From Pseudomonas sp. GM78 (GTDB lineage: Bacteria > Pseudomonadota > Gammaproteobacteria > Pseudomonadales > Pseudomonadaceae): 64,000 nt of DNA. The position numbers and the translations under genes are program-made. The stretch spans positions 1 through 64,000 of the forward strand of contig NZ_AKJF01000125.1 in assembly GCF_000282475.1 (NCBI RefSeq), in the 5' to 3' direction. Below the pieces are notes generated by a model. That model saw nothing but the letters and a program-made list of their open reading frames with translations. It made no database searches and was not told the DNA's origin. Positions 8,468 to 18,864 of this stretch are shown here, piece by piece; position 1 is the first letter of the stretch, and each line of letters opens with the position of its first letter.

Positions 8468-10843
8468 TCAAGCTTGCGCTTGACCTTCCGCCAGGAAGAA
8501 CCAGGTTTCCAGTACGGAATCGGGGTTCAACGAAACGCTTTCGATGCCCTGCTCCATCAGCCACTTGGCCAGGTCCGGGTGGTCCGAAGGGCCCTGACCG
8601 CAAATACCGATGTACTTGCCAGCCTTGTTGCAGGCGGCAATGGCGTTGGCCAGCAGCTTCTTGACCGCAGGATTTCGCTCGTCGAACAGGTGCGCGATGA
8701 TCCCGGAGTCACGGTCCAGGCCCAGGGTGAGCTGGGTCAGGTCGTTGGAGCCGATGGAGAAACCATCGAAGAATTCGAGGAATTCTTCAGCCAGGATCGC
8801 GTTGGACGGCAGTTCGCACATCATGATGACGCGCAGGCCGTTGTCGCCACGGGCCAGGCCGTTTTCGGCCAGCAGGTCCACTACCTGGCTCGCTTCGCCC
8901 AGGGTACGGACGAACGGCACCATGATTTCGACGTTGGTCAGGCCCATCTCGTTGCGCACGCGCTTCAGAGCACGGCACTCGAGCTCGAAGCAGTCGCGGA
9001 ACGACTCGCTGATGTAACGCGAGGCGCCACGGAAGCCCAGCATCGGGTTCTCTTCTTCCGGCTCGTAGAGCTTGCCGCCGATCAGGTTGGCGTATTCGTT
9101 GGACTTGAAGTCCGACAGGCGCACGATGACCTTTTTCGGATAGAACGCGGCCGCCAGGGTGCTGATGCCTTCGACCAGTTTCTCGACGTAGAAGCCGACC
9201 GGGTCGTTGTAGCCGGCAATGCGCTTGTCGACGCTTTCCTTGATGTCCTGCGGCAGGCCGTCGTAGTTCAACAGCGCTTTAGGGTGCACGCCGATCATGC
9301 GGTTGATGATGAACTCCAGGCGGGCCAGGCCCACACCGGCGTTCGGCAGCTGCGCGAAGTCGAAGGCGCGGTCCGGGTTGCCGACGTTCATCATGATCTT
9401 GAACGGCAGATCAGGCATGGCGTCCACGGAGTTCTTCTTGATGTCGAAGCCCAGTTCGCCTTCGAAGATGAAACCGGTGTCGCCTTCAGCGCAGGAAACA
9501 GTCACGCCCTGGCCGTCTTTCAACAGCTGGGTGGCATTGCCGCAACCGACCACGGCCGGGATGCCCAGCTCACGGGCGATGATCGCCGCGTGGCAGGTAC
9601 GGCCGCCACGGTTGGTGACGATGGCGCTGGCGCGCTTCATGACCGGTTCCCAGTCCGGGTCGGTCATGTCGGAGACCAGTACGTCGCCTGGCTGAACCTT
9701 GTCCATCTCGGACACGTCCTTGATGATGCGCACCTTGCCGGCGCCGATGCGCTGGCCAATGGCACGACCTTCGACCAGCACGGTGCCGGTTTCCTTCAAC
9801 AGGTAACGTTCCATGACGTTGGCCTGGGTGCGGCTCTTCACGGTTTCCGGACGGGCCTGCACGATGTACAGCTTGCCGTCATCACCGTCCTTGGCCCACT
9901 CGATGTCCATCGGGCACTGGTAGTGCTTCTCGATGATCATCGCCTGCTTGGCCAGCTCGCTGACTTCGGCGTCGGTCAGGCAGAAACGCGCACGTTCGGC
10001 CTTGTCGACATCGACGGTCTTGACCGAACGACCGGCCTTGGCCTCGTCGCCGTAGATCATCTTGATGGCCTTGCTGCCCAGGTTGCGGCGCAGGATCGCC
10101 GGGCGACCGGCGGCCAGCGTGCCTTTGTGGACGTAGAATTCATCCGGGTTCACCGCGCCTTGTACGACGGTTTCACCCAGGCCGTAGGCGCCGGTGATGA
10201 ACACCACGTCACGGAAGCCCGATTCGGTATCGAGGGTGAACATCACGCCAGCGGTGCCGGTTTCGGAGCGGACCATGCGCTGTACGCCGGCCGACAGGGC
10301 TACCAACTTGTGGTCGAAGCCCTGGTGCACGCGATAGGAAATCGCGCGATCGTTGAAAAGGGAGGCAAACACTTCCTTGGCGGCGCGAATGACGTTTTCG
10401 ACACCACGGATGTTCAGGAAGGTTTCCTGCTGACCGGCGAAGGACGCATCAGGCAAGTCTTCGGCGGTAGCGGAAGAACGCACGGCCACGGCCACGTCGG
10501 GGTTACCGGCGGACAGCGCGGCGAACGCGGTGCGGATCTCGGTGTTCAGTTTTTCCGGGAACTCGGCTTCCATGATCCATTGGCGGATCTGGGCGCCGGT
10601 CTTGGCCAGGGCATTCACGTCGTCGACGTCCAGGGCATCCAGGGCGTCATGAATCTGCTGGTTCAGGCCGCTCAGTTCCAGGAAATCACGATATGCCTGA
10701 GCGGTCGTGGCGAAGCCACCGGGTACCGATACACCGGCACCCGCAAGATTGCTGATCATCTCGCCCAGGGATGCGTTCTTGCCCCCCACATGCTCAACAT
10801 CGTGTTTGCCGAGCTTATCGAGGGAAACTACGTACTCTACCAA
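8468..10843 (-). CDS. ppsA: Phosphoenolpyruvate synthase
   Basis: A 791-residue cytoplasmic enzyme converting pyruvate, ATP and water to PEP, AMP and phosphate for gluconeogenesis. It has the N-terminal ATP/pyruvate-binding domain (residues about 15-350, [31 protein letters not shown]), the swivelling phosphohistidine domain ([21 protein letters not shown] region, catalytic His near residue 420), and the PEP-binding TIM barrel (about 470-791, [29 protein letters not shown]). It is divergent from its regulatory kinase gene, with 174 bp between the starts. The 848-residue plus-strand frame opposite it is a shadow. Confidence 0.98.
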   Translation of the reverse strand: MVEYVVSLDKLGKHDVEHVGGKNASLGEMISNLAGAGVSVPGGFATTAQAYRDFLELSGLNQQIHDALDALDVDDVNALAKTGAQIRQWIMEAEFPEKLNTEIRTAFAALSAGNPDVAVAVRSSATAEDLPDASFAGQQETFLNIRGVENVIRAAKEVFASLFNDRAISYRVHQGFDHKLVALSAGVQRMVRSETGTAGVMFTLDTESGFRDVVFITGAYGLGETVVQGAVNPDEFYVHKGTLAAGRPAILRRNLGSKAIKMIYGDEAKAGRSVKTVDVDKAERARFCLTDAEVSELAKQAMIIEKHYQCPMDIEWAKDGDDGKLYIVQARPETVKSRTQANVMERYLLKETGTVLVEGRAIGQRIGAGKVRIIKDVSEMDKVQPGDVLVSDMTDPDWEPVMKRASAIVTNRGGRTCHAAIIARELGIPAVVGCGNATQLLKDGQGVTVSCAEGDTGFIFEGELGFDIKKNSVDAMPDLPFKIMMNVGNPDRAFDFAQLPNAGVGLARLEFIINRMIGVHPKALLNYDGLPQDIKESVDKRIAGYNDPVGFYVEKLVEGISTLAAAFYPKKVIVRLSDFKSNEYANLIGGKLYEPEEENPMLGFRGASRYISESFRDCFELECRALKRVRNEMGLTNVEIMVPFVRTLGEASQVVDLLAENGLARGDNGLRVIMMCELPSNAILAEEFLEFFDGFSIGSNDLTQLTLGLDRDSGIIAHLFDERNPAVKKLLANAIAACNKAGKYIGICGQGPSDHPDLAKWLMEQGIESVSLNPDSVLETWFFLAEGQAQA

Positions 10844-11017
10844 GGTGATCTCTCCACTAACTGTGTTGGAAAAGCTCAGAAGCCGGCTGCTCGGGGGAGC
10901 GTTTGCCAGCTGTATGGCCTGGACCTGGAAAATAAGTGAGAATGCGGGCCATTGGCGGCCGGCAAATCGCGCCTATCATATCCAAGAATCGTCACTAGCT
11001 TAAGGCCCAAGGTGCAA

Positions 11018-11836
11018 ATGAAACGATCTGCTTTCTTTATCTCCGATGGCACCGGCATTACCGCCGAAACCCTCGGCCAAAGCCTTTTGGCGCAGTTCGA
11101 AAACATTACCTTCAGCAAATTCACGCGGCCGTACATCGACAGCGTGGATAAAGCGCGGGCCATGGTACAACAAATCAACAAAGCCGCCGAAACCGACGGC
11201 TTCCGTCCGATTATCTTCGATACCATCGTCAATCAGGACATTCGTGAGATCCTCGCGACTTCCAATGGTTTCATGATCGACATTTTCTCGACCTTCCTGG
11301 CGCCACTTGAACAGGAACTGACCGAGCATTCCTCCTATACCGTGGGCAAATCCCACTCCATCGGTGCCAACACCAATTACATGGAGCGTATCGAGGCGGT
11401 GAACTTCGCCCTCGACAACGACGACGGTGCCCGCACGCATTATTACGACAAGGCCGACCTGATCCTGGTGGGCGTATCGCGCTGCGGCAAGACCCCGACC
11501 TGCCTGTACATGGCCATGCAATTCGGCATCCGCGCGGCCAACTACCCGCTGACCGAAGACGACATGGAGCGCCTGCAACTGCCCAGCGCCCTGCGCGCCC
11601 ACCAGCACAAGCTGTTCGGCCTGACCATCGACCCGGACCGTCTCACCGCGATCCGCAACGAGCGCAAGCCCAACAGCCGCTATTCGAGCTACGCCCAGTG
11701 CGAATTCGAAGTGCGCGAGGTGGAAAACCTGTTCCGCCGCGAGAACATTCCGAATATCAACTCCACGCATTTTTCGGTGGAAGAGATTTCCGCGAAAATC
11801 CTGGTGGAGAAAGGTGTGGAGCGGCGCTTCAAATAA
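11018..11836 (+). CDS. ppsR: PEP synthase regulatory kinase/pyrophosphorylase (PSRP, DUF299)
   Basis: A 272-residue bifunctional regulator. Family members inactivate PEP synthase by ADP-dependent phosphorylation of a threonine next to the catalytic His, and reactivate it by phosphate-dependent removal. Visible are the N-terminal [15 protein letters not shown] motif and the P-loop-like [13 protein letters not shown] (about 158-170). I chose ATG 11018 over 10952 because AAGG precedes it and family proteins begin [12 protein letters not shown]. The divergent partner ppsA is its expected substrate. Confidence 0.94.
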   Translation: MKRSAFFISDGTGITAETLGQSLLAQFENITFSKFTRPYIDSVDKARAMVQQINKAAETDGFRPIIFDTIVNQDIREILATSNGFMIDIFSTFLAPLEQELTEHSSYTVGKSHSIGANTNYMERIEAVNFALDNDDGARTHYYDKADLILVGVSRCGKTPTCLYMAMQFGIRAANYPLTEDDMERLQLPSALRAHQHKLFGLTIDPDRLTAIRNERKPNSRYSSYAQCEFEVREVENLFRRENIPNINSTHFSVEEISAKILVEKGVERRFK

Positions 11837-11860
11837 ATCTCTATCGCCTGTTCCGGCCTC

Positions 11861-11931
11861 ATCGCCAGCAGGCTGGCACAGTTGATTTGTGCTCACCGCA
11901 TATCCCCTGTGGGAGCCAGCCTGCTGGCGAT
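11861..11931. repeat. REP-type inverted repeat
   Basis: ATCGCCAGCAGGCTGGC and GCCAGCCTGCTGGCGAT are perfect complements about 37 bp apart, between the convergent ends of ppsR and prpD. Confidence 0.85.
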
Positions 11932-11950
11932 TGAACGATAACGCGGTCTC

Positions 11951-13435
11951 CTAGATAACAAACATATCCACAAACCGGTTCACGGGCGTTGCCTCAAGCC
12001 GCGCCTGATCCTTGCACAACGCAAAAATCTCCTCGCTACGCTGCCCGGTAAATCGTGTCAGCAGGTTCGCCCTGAACTTCTCCTCCAACAACGGAATGCC
12101 CTCGGGACGGCGCCGACGGTGACCAATCGGGTACTCCACAATTGCGTTCCCGGTGCTGGTACCGTCCTTGAAAATCACCTCGATTGCATTGGCGATCGAG
12201 CGCTTGTCGGCTTCCAGGTATTCACGGGTGTAATCCGGGTTTTCGACGATGACCATCTTGTCGCGCAGCACATCGATGATCGGATGCGCCTTGTGAAAAT
12301 CATCTTCGTAGTGCTCGGCTACCAGATTGCCGAAGGCCAGTGGCACCGCCGTCATGTACTGGATGCAATGATCGCGGTCGGCGGCATTGGCCAGCGGGCC
12401 GACCTTGGAAATGATACGGATCGCCGATTGATGGGTGGTGATGACGATCCTGTCGATTTCGTGCAGGCGATTGCGCACTTGCGGGTGCAGGGTCACCGCG
12501 GCTTCACAGGCGGTTTGCGCGTGGAATTCGGCGGGAAAACTGATCTTGAACAGCACGTTTTCCATCACATAACTGCCGTATGGCCGCGAGAAGCTGAACT
12601 GGCGCCTGTCTTGCGGCTTGAGCGCCAGGTCGTTGTTGGTGTGGCTGAACAGCACATCGTAAAAGCCCCACTGTTTGGCACTCAACACACCGGGAATGCC
12701 CATCTCGCCGCGCATGGCGATGTCCGCCAGGCGCACACCACGACTGGAGGCGTCGCCCGCCGCCCAGGACTTTCGCGACCCGGCATTCGGCGCATGGCGG
12801 TAGGTGCGCAATGCCTGGCCATCGGCAAAAGCGTGGGACAACGCCGAGAGCATCTGCTCACGATTGGCGCCCATGAGCTTGGCGGTGACCGCGGTGGAGG
12901 CGACTTTCACCAGGATGACGTGATCGAGGCCGACGCGGTTGAACGAGTTTTCCAGCGCGATCACGCCCTGAATCTCATGGGCCATGATCATCGCTTCGAG
13001 CACCGTACGAACGGTCAGCGGCGCCTCGCCATTGGCCAGGCGCTTTTGCGACAGGTGGTCAGCCACCGCCAGAATGCCGCCAAGGTTATCCGACGGATGG
13101 CCCCACTCGGCGGCGAGCCAGGTGTCGTTGTAGTCGAGCCAGCGCACGATGCAGCCGATGTCCCACGCGGCCTTGACCGGATCGAGTCGATAACTGGTGC
13201 CGGGGACCCGGGCGCCGAATGGCACGACGGTGCCTTCGACCACAGGCCCCAGGTGCTTGGTACATTCGGGAAAACGCAGGGCCAGCAGGCCGCAGCCCAA
13301 GGTATCGATCAGGCAATTGCGCGCGGTATTTAGCGCCTCTTCGGATTCGATCCTGTAGTTGAGGACGTAGTCGGCAATGTCCTGCAGGACCTGGTCGTAG
13401 TCGGGGCGGTTGTTGAGGTCGACGTTGGCGCTCAT
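11951..13435 (-). CDS. prpD: 2-methylcitrate dehydratase PrpD
   Basis: A 494-residue MmgE/PrpD-family enzyme that dehydrates 2-methylcitrate in propionate catabolism. Family features include [43 protein letters not shown] and [12 protein letters not shown] take the ATG at 13435 ([15 protein letters not shown]) because residues encoded upstream of it are not family-like. Its ribosome site is weak. It is the last gene of the prp operon, 214 bp after prpF with a REP palindrome in the gap. Because acnD and prpF already provide a dehydratase route, PrpD may be partly redundant. Confidence 0.96.
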   Translation of the reverse strand: MSANVDLNNRPDYDQVLQDIADYVLNYRIESEEALNTARNCLIDTLGCGLLALRFPECTKHLGPVVEGTVVPFGARVPGTSYRLDPVKAAWDIGCIVRWLDYNDTWLAAEWGHPSDNLGGILAVADHLSQKRLANGEAPLTVRTVLEAMIMAHEIQGVIALENSFNRVGLDHVILVKVASTAVTAKLMGANREQMLSALSHAFADGQALRTYRHAPNAGSRKSWAAGDASSRGVRLADIAMRGEMGIPGVLSAKQWGFYDVLFSHTNNDLALKPQDRRQFSFSRPYGSYVMENVLFKISFPAEFHAQTACEAAVTLHPQVRNRLHEIDRIVITTHQSAIRIISKVGPLANAADRDHCIQYMTAVPLAFGNLVAEHYEDDFHKAHPIIDVLRDKMVIVENPDYTREYLEADKRSIANAIEVIFKDGTSTGNAIVEYPIGHRRRRPEGIPLLEEKFRANLLTRFTGQRSEEIFALCKDQARLEATPVNRFVDMFVI

Positions 13436-13530
13436 GTTCGATTCACTCGGCAAGTGGTTCGTTGATGGGACCTCGGTACAGGGATCGATCTCGGTTGCTG
13501 ACAAGATTCTTATTGTTGAAATGCAGTCCA

Positions 13531-13622
13531 CTGTGGGAGCGGGCTTGCCCGCGATGGCGGTACATCAGCCAACTTAAATGTTGAATGTGAAGGCCTCATC
13601 GCGGGCAAGCCCGCTCCCACAG
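13531..13622. repeat. REP-type inverted repeat inside the prp operon
   Basis: CTGTGGGAGCGGGCTTGCCC followed by GCGAT and its complement ATCGC plus GGGCAAGCCCGCTCCCACAG form 25-bp arms, between prpF and prpD. Confidence 0.88.
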
Positions 13623-13649
13623 GGATTTGTGGTGATGTCTGAATTTACG

Positions 13650-14840
13650 TTAGAACGAATCACCCGGCACGCGGACGAAACCTTCCATCAACACCCGTGC
13701 ACTGCGGCTCATGATGGCTTTGTTCACGGTCCATTCGCCGTTCACCAGGCTGGCCTCGGCGCCGACGCGCAAAGTGCCCGATGGATGACCAAAGCGCACC
13801 GCGTTACGTTCCACACCGCCGGCCGCGAGGTTGACCAACGTGCCGGAAATCGCTGCCGCGGTGCCGATGGCCACTGCCGCCGTGCCCATCATCGCGTGGT
13901 GCAGCTTGCCCATGGACAGCGCGCGCACCAGCAGGTCGACATCGCCCGCCGCCACCGCTTTGCCGCTGGACGACACGTAATCCGCCGGTTTGGCGACGAA
14001 CGCCACCTTCGGCGTGTGCTGTCGCTTGGCCGCTTCGTCGATGTTGGAAATCAGGCCCATGCGCAGTGCGCCGTAGGCACGGATGGTTTCGAACATCAGC
14101 AGTGCTTTCGGATCGCCGTTGATCGCGCCTTGCAGCTCGGTGCCCTTGTAGCCGATATCTTCGGCATTGACGAAGATGGTCGGGATGCCGGCGTTGATCA
14201 TGGTTGCCTTGAAGGTCCCGACGCCGGGCACTTCCAGGTCATCCACGAGGTTGCCGGTAGGGAACATCGAACCGCCACCGCCCTCTTCTTCCGCTGCCGG
14301 ATCGAGAAATTCGACCTGCACTTCCGCCGCCGGGAAGGTCACGCCGTCGAGTTCGAAATCACCGGTTTCCTGCACTTCGCCGTTGGTGATCGGCACGTGG
14401 GCGATGATGGTCTTGCCGATGTTGGCCTGCCATACGCGCACCACGGCAATGCCGTTGTGCGGAATGCGGCTGGCGTCCACCAGGCCGTTGCTGATGGCGA
14501 AAGAGCCAACCGCCGCGGTCAGGTTGCCGCAGTTGCCGCTCCAGTCGACGAATGGCTTGTCGATCGACACCTGGCCGAACAGGTAATCGACGTCGTGATC
14601 GGCCTTGGTGCTTTTCGACAGGATCACGGTTTTGCTGGTGCTGGACGTCGCGCCGCCCATGCCGTCGATTTGCTTGTCGTAGGGGTCGGGGCTACCGATC
14701 ACGCGCAGCAACAGGGCGTCGCGGGCCGGGCCTGGTACCTGCGCTACTTCTGGCAGGTCTTTCAGGCTGAAGAACACGCCTTTACTGGTGCCGCCGCGCA
14801 TGTAGGTAGCGGGGATCTTGATTTGCGGTGCGTGAGACAT
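13650..14840 (-). CDS. prpF: 2-methylaconitate cis-trans isomerase PrpF
   Basis: A 396-residue protein of the diaminopimelate-epimerase fold that isomerises trans-2-methylaconitate produced by AcnD to the cis form. The family signature YMRGGTSKGVFF is at the N-terminus, DWSGNCGNL carries the first active-site Cys (near residue 107), and VRFGHPSGTLRVGA lies near the C-terminus. The ATG at 14840 (MSHAPQIKIPATYM) has AGGAG five bases upstream. It lies 56 bp after acnD. The acnD-prpF pairing is the alternative to a PrpD-only pathway. Confidence 0.95.
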   Translation of the reverse strand: MSHAPQIKIPATYMRGGTSKGVFFSLKDLPEVAQVPGPARDALLLRVIGSPDPYDKQIDGMGGATSSTSKTVILSKSTKADHDVDYLFGQVSIDKPFVDWSGNCGNLTAAVGSFAISNGLVDASRIPHNGIAVVRVWQANIGKTIIAHVPITNGEVQETGDFELDGVTFPAAEVQVEFLDPAAEEEGGGGSMFPTGNLVDDLEVPGVGTFKATMINAGIPTIFVNAEDIGYKGTELQGAINGDPKALLMFETIRAYGALRMGLISNIDEAAKRQHTPKVAFVAKPADYVSSSGKAVAAGDVDLLVRALSMGKLHHAMMGTAAVAIGTAAAISGTLVNLAAGGVERNAVRFGHPSGTLRVGAEASLVNGEWTVNKAIMSRSARVLMEGFVRVPGDSF

Positions 14841-14896
14841 GAGTGCTCCTTCAAAAACAGGCACGGGACCCGAAGTCCCGTGCCTGCAAGCCTGTG

Positions 14897-17491
14897 TTAA
14901 ACGGCAACCGCCGATTCTTCGAGGAAGTCCTGGGCGAAGCGTTGCAGCACGCCACCGGCCTCGTAGATCGACACTTCTTCAGCGGTGTCGAGGCGGCAGG
15001 TCACCGGCACATCGACGCGTTCGCCGTTCTTGCGATGGATCACCAGCGTCAGCTCGGCACGCGGGGTGCGATCGCCGATCACGTCGTAGGTTTCGCTGCC
15101 GTCGATGGCCAGGGTGTGACGGTTGGTGCCCGGCTTGAACTCCAGCGGCAACACACCCATGCCCACCAGGTTGGTGCGGTGAATGCGCTCGAACCCTTCG
15201 GCGGCGATCGCTTCCACACCCGCCAGGCGCACGCCTTTGGCTGCCCAGTCGCGGGACGAACCCTGACCGTAGTCGGCGCCGGCGATGATGATCAGCGGCT
15301 GCTTGCGATCCATGTAGGTCTCGATGGCTTCCCACATGCGCATCACTTTGCCTTCCGGCTCGACACGGGCCAGGGAGCCCTGCTTGACCTTGCCGTTTTC
15401 CACAACCATTTCGTTGAACAGTTTCGGGTTGGCGAAGGTTGCACGCTGCGCAGTCAAATGGTCGCCCCTATGAGTCGCGTAGGAGTTGAAGTCCTCTTCC
15501 GGCAGGCCCATTTTCGCCAAGTACTCACCCGCCGCACTATCAAGCATGATCGCGTTGGATGGCGACAGGTGATCGGTGGTGATGTTGTCCGGCAGCACCG
15601 CCAGCGGGCGCATGCCCTTGAGCGGACGCGCGCCAGCCAGTGCGCCTTCCCAGTACGGCGGACGGCGGATGTAGGTGCTCATTTCGCGCCAGTCGTAAAG
15701 CGGCGCGACTTTCGGGCCGGTGTCTTCGTGGATGGCGAACATCGGGATGTAGACCTGGCGGAACTGCTCCGGCTTCACCGAGGCTTTCACCACGGCGTCG
15801 ATTTCTTCGTCGCTCGGCCAGATGTCTTTCAGGCGGATTTCCTTGCCGTCGACCACGCCCAGCACGTCTTTTTCGATGTCGAAGCGGATGGTGCCGGCGA
15901 TGGCGTAAGCGACCACCAGTGGCGGCGAGGCCAGGAACGCTTGCTTGGCGTATGGGTGAATCCGCCCGTCGAAGTTGCGGTTGCCGGACAACACAGCGGT
16001 GGCGTACAGGTCACGGTCGATGATCTCTTGCTGGATCACCGGGTCCAGTGCACCGGACATGCCGTTGCAGGTGGTGCAGGCAAAGGCCACGACGCCGAAA
16101 CCGAGTTGCTCCAGCTCATCCGTCAGGCCGGCTTCGTCGAGGTACAGGGCCACGGTTTTCGAGCCCGGCGCCAGGGACGACTTGACCCACGGCTTGCGGG
16201 TCAGGCCCAGCTTGTTGGCGTTGCGCGCCAGCAGGCCGGCGGCAATCACGTTGCGCGGGTTGCTGGTGTTGGTGCAGCTGGTGATGGCGGCGATGATCAC
16301 AGCGCCGTCCGGCATTTGGCCTGGCACGTCTTCCCACTGGCCGGAGATGCCTTTGGCGGCCAGATCCGACACTGCCACACGGGCGTGCGGGTTGCTCGGG
16401 CCGGCCATGTTGCGCACCACCGAAGACAGGTCGAAGGTCAGGCCGCGCTCGTACTGCGCGCCCTTCAGGCTGTCGGCCCACAGGCCCGTGGTCTTGGCAT
16501 AGTTCTCGACCAACTGCACCTGCTCGTCTTCACGGCCGGTGAGCTTGAGGTAGTCGATGGTTTGCTGGTCGATGTAGAACATCGCCGCGGTGGCGCCGTA
16601 TTCCGGGGCCATGTTGGAGATGGTCGCGCGGTCGCCCAGGGTCAGGGCCGCGGCGCCTTCGCCGAAGAATTCCAGCCAGGCACCGACGACTTTTTGCTTG
16701 CGCAGGAACTCGGTCAGCGCCAGCACCATGTCGGTGGCGGTGATGCCCGGTTGCAGCTTGCCGGTGAGCTCGACGCCGACGCTTTCCGGCAGGCGCATCC
16801 ACGATGCGCGGCCAAGCATCACGCTTTCGGCTTCCAGGCCACCGACACCGATGGCGATCACGCCCAGCGCATCGACGTGCGGGGTGTGGCTGTCGGTGCC
16901 GACGCAGGTGTCAGGGAACGCCACGCCGTCGCGCACCTGGATCACCGGAGACATTTTCTCCAGGTTGATCTGGTGCATGATGCCGTTGCCCGGCGGGATC
17001 ACGTCGACGTTCTTGAACGCCTTCTTGGTCCAGTTGATGAAGTGGAAACGGTCTTCGTTGCGACGGTCTTCGATGGCGCGGTTCTTCTCGAACGCCTCCG
17101 GATCGAAGCCACCGCGCTCGACGGCCAGGGAGTGGTCGACGATCAGTTGCGTCGGCACCACCGGGTTGACTTGCGCCGGGTCGCCGCCCTGTTGGGCGAT
17201 GGCGTCACGCAGGCCGGCGAGGTCCACCAGCGCGGTCTGGCCAAGAATGTCGTGGCACACCACACGGGCCGGGAACCACGGGAAGTCGAGGTCGCGCTTG
17301 CGCTCGATGAATTGCTTCAGGGATTCGGTCAGCGTGGCCGGGTCACAGCGACGCACCAGGTTTTCCGCCAGCACGCGGGAGGTGTACGGCAGGGTGTCAT
17401 AGGCGCCGGGCTGGATGGCCTCGACCGCCGCGCGGACGTCGAAGTAATCCAGGTGGCTGCCGGGCAGCGGTTTACGGAATTCTGTGTTCAT
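14897..17491 (-). CDS. acnD: Fe/S-dependent 2-methylcitrate dehydratase AcnD
   Basis: An 864-residue aconitase-family enzyme (AcnA-like architecture) acting on 2-methylcitrate. The [4Fe-4S] cysteines are in ITSCTNTSNP and ACTTCNGMSGALD. Substrate motifs are GTDSHTPHVDALGVI and the swivel-domain GADYGQGSSRDWAAKG. AcnD is distinguished from AcnA by its length, its divergent N-terminus and its place between prpC and prpF. It is 204 bp downstream of prpC with a REP element in the gap. A 921-residue frame on the other strand is a shadow. Confidence 0.96.
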   Translation of the reverse strand: MNTEFRKPLPGSHLDYFDVRAAVEAIQPGAYDTLPYTSRVLAENLVRRCDPATLTESLKQFIERKRDLDFPWFPARVVCHDILGQTALVDLAGLRDAIAQQGGDPAQVNPVVPTQLIVDHSLAVERGGFDPEAFEKNRAIEDRRNEDRFHFINWTKKAFKNVDVIPPGNGIMHQINLEKMSPVIQVRDGVAFPDTCVGTDSHTPHVDALGVIAIGVGGLEAESVMLGRASWMRLPESVGVELTGKLQPGITATDMVLALTEFLRKQKVVGAWLEFFGEGAAALTLGDRATISNMAPEYGATAAMFYIDQQTIDYLKLTGREDEQVQLVENYAKTTGLWADSLKGAQYERGLTFDLSSVVRNMAGPSNPHARVAVSDLAAKGISGQWEDVPGQMPDGAVIIAAITSCTNTSNPRNVIAAGLLARNANKLGLTRKPWVKSSLAPGSKTVALYLDEAGLTDELEQLGFGVVAFACTTCNGMSGALDPVIQQEIIDRDLYATAVLSGNRNFDGRIHPYAKQAFLASPPLVVAYAIAGTIRFDIEKDVLGVVDGKEIRLKDIWPSDEEIDAVVKASVKPEQFRQVYIPMFAIHEDTGPKVAPLYDWREMSTYIRRPPYWEGALAGARPLKGMRPLAVLPDNITTDHLSPSNAIMLDSAAGEYLAKMGLPEEDFNSYATHRGDHLTAQRATFANPKLFNEMVVENGKVKQGSLARVEPEGKVMRMWEAIETYMDRKQPLIIIAGADYGQGSSRDWAAKGVRLAGVEAIAAEGFERIHRTNLVGMGVLPLEFKPGTNRHTLAIDGSETYDVIGDRTPRAELTLVIHRKNGERVDVPVTCRLDTAEEVSIYEAGGVLQRFAQDFLEESAVAV

Positions 17492-17561
17492 CGGTCAGGA
17501 CTCGGTCACGGTAGTTTCAAAGGGTGGGGCCTGGCTAAGAGTTTGAATTGCACACTATCCA

Positions 17562-17653
17562 CTGTGGGAGCGGGCTTGCCCGCGATGACTGAGTCACAGC
17601 CGACATAGTTGTCGACTGACCCACCGCTATCGCGGGCAAGCCCGCTCCCACAG
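17562..17653. repeat. REP-type inverted repeat inside the prp operon
   Basis: CTGTGGGAGCGGGCTTGCCC plus GCGAT and its complement, in the 204-bp gap between prpC and acnD. The arms match the copy at 13531-13622 almost exactly. Confidence 0.88.
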
Positions 17654-17695
17654 GGATCTGCGTTGAATTCAGACCCCGGCTTCAGCCACCACCAT

Positions 17696-18823
17696 TCAGC
17701 GTTGTTCGATTGGCACGAACTTGCGCTGTTCGACGCCGGTGTACTCGGCGCTCGGGCGGATGATGCGGTTGTTGGCGCGCTGTTCGTACACGTGGGCCGC
17801 CCAGCCGGTCAGGCGCGAGCAGACGAAGATCGGTGTGAACAACTTGGTCGGGATGCCCATGAAGTGGTACGCCGAGGCATGGTAGAAGTCGGCGTTCGGG
17901 AACAGCTTCTTTTGCTCCCACATGGTCTTGTCGATGGCTTCGGAGACCGGGAACAGCACCTTGTCACCCACTTCGTCGGCGAGTTTTTTCGACCAGCCCT
18001 TGATCACCTCGTTGCGCGGATCGCTGTCCTTATAGATCGCGTGGCCGAAGCCCATGATCTTGTCCTTGCGCTCGAGCATGCCGAGGGTGCCCTTGATCGC
18101 GTCTTCCGGCGAGCTGAAGCGTTCGATCATTTCCATCGCCGCTTCGTTGGCGCCACCGTGCAGTGGACCGCGCAGCGAGCCGATGGCCGCGGTGATGCAG
18201 GAGAACAGGTCGGACAGGGTCGAGGCACACACGCGCGCGGTGAAGGTCGAGGCGTTGAATTCGTGTTCCGCGTAGAGGATCAGCGAAACGTTCATCACCT
18301 TGACGTGCAACTCGCTTGGCTTCTTGCCGTGCAGCAGGTGCAGGAAGTGGCCACCGATGGACTGCTCGTCGCTCACGCAATCGATACGCTTGCCTTCGTG
18401 GCTGAAGCGATACCAGTAGGTCATGATCGCTGGGAACGCGGCCAGCAGGCGATCGGTCTTGTCGTGTTGTTCGGAGAAATCGTTCTCCGGCTCCAGGTTG
18501 CCCAGGAACGAGCAGCCGGTGCGCATCACGTCCATCGGGTGGGCGTCGGCGGGGATGCGTTCCAGCACTTCCTTGAGCGCTTGCGGCAGGTCGCGCAGCT
18601 TGCTCAATTTGCTGATGTAAGCGGCCAGTTGTGCCTTGGTCGGCAGTTCGCCGTACAGCAGCAGGTAAGCGACTTCTTCGAATTGTGCGTCAGCCGCCAG
18701 TTCGCGGACGTCGTAGCCGCGATAGGTCAGGCCTGCGCCCGACTGGCCCACGGTGGACAGTGCGGTTTGCCCGGCAACCTGGCCACGGAGCCCGGCGCCA
18801 CTGAGTACTTTTGCTTCGGCCAT
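17696..18823 (-). CDS. prpC: 2-methylcitrate synthase PrpC
   Basis: A 375-residue citrate-synthase-fold enzyme joining propionyl-CoA and oxaloacetate. Active-site regions are visible: RGPLHGGANEAAMEMIERF (His), MGFGHAIYKDSDPR (His) and the downstream Asp in NADFYHASAYHFMGIP. The short type-II-like length and operon position separate it from GltA. The ATG at 18823 (MAEAKVLSGAGLRGQ) follows GGAGG with 6-bp spacing. It lies 41 bp after prpB. Confidence 0.97.
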   Translation of the reverse strand: MAEAKVLSGAGLRGQVAGQTALSTVGQSGAGLTYRGYDVRELAADAQFEEVAYLLLYGELPTKAQLAAYISKLSKLRDLPQALKEVLERIPADAHPMDVMRTGCSFLGNLEPENDFSEQHDKTDRLLAAFPAIMTYWYRFSHEGKRIDCVSDEQSIGGHFLHLLHGKKPSELHVKVMNVSLILYAEHEFNASTFTARVCASTLSDLFSCITAAIGSLRGPLHGGANEAAMEMIERFSSPEDAIKGTLGMLERKDKIMGFGHAIYKDSDPRNEVIKGWSKKLADEVGDKVLFPVSEAIDKTMWEQKKLFPNADFYHASAYHFMGIPTKLFTPIFVCSRLTGWAAHVYEQRANNRIIRPSAEYTGVEQRKFVPIEQR

Positions 18824-18864
18824 TTCTGCCTCCAATTTTTAATTTTGTTAGGGAGTTATCCGAC

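Noticed and set aside
8393-10939. 848-residue plus-strand frame opposite ppsA
   Set aside because: A long antisense frame is expected from high GC and codon bias. The protein is rich in His, Gln and Val without domain motifs, and ppsA on the other strand is unmistakable.
12119-13333. 404-residue plus-strand frame opposite prpD
   Set aside because: Shadow of prpD with no family motifs.
14843-17608. 921-residue plus-strand frame opposite acnD
   Set aside because: Shadow of acnD. Composition is artificial and there is no ribosome site.
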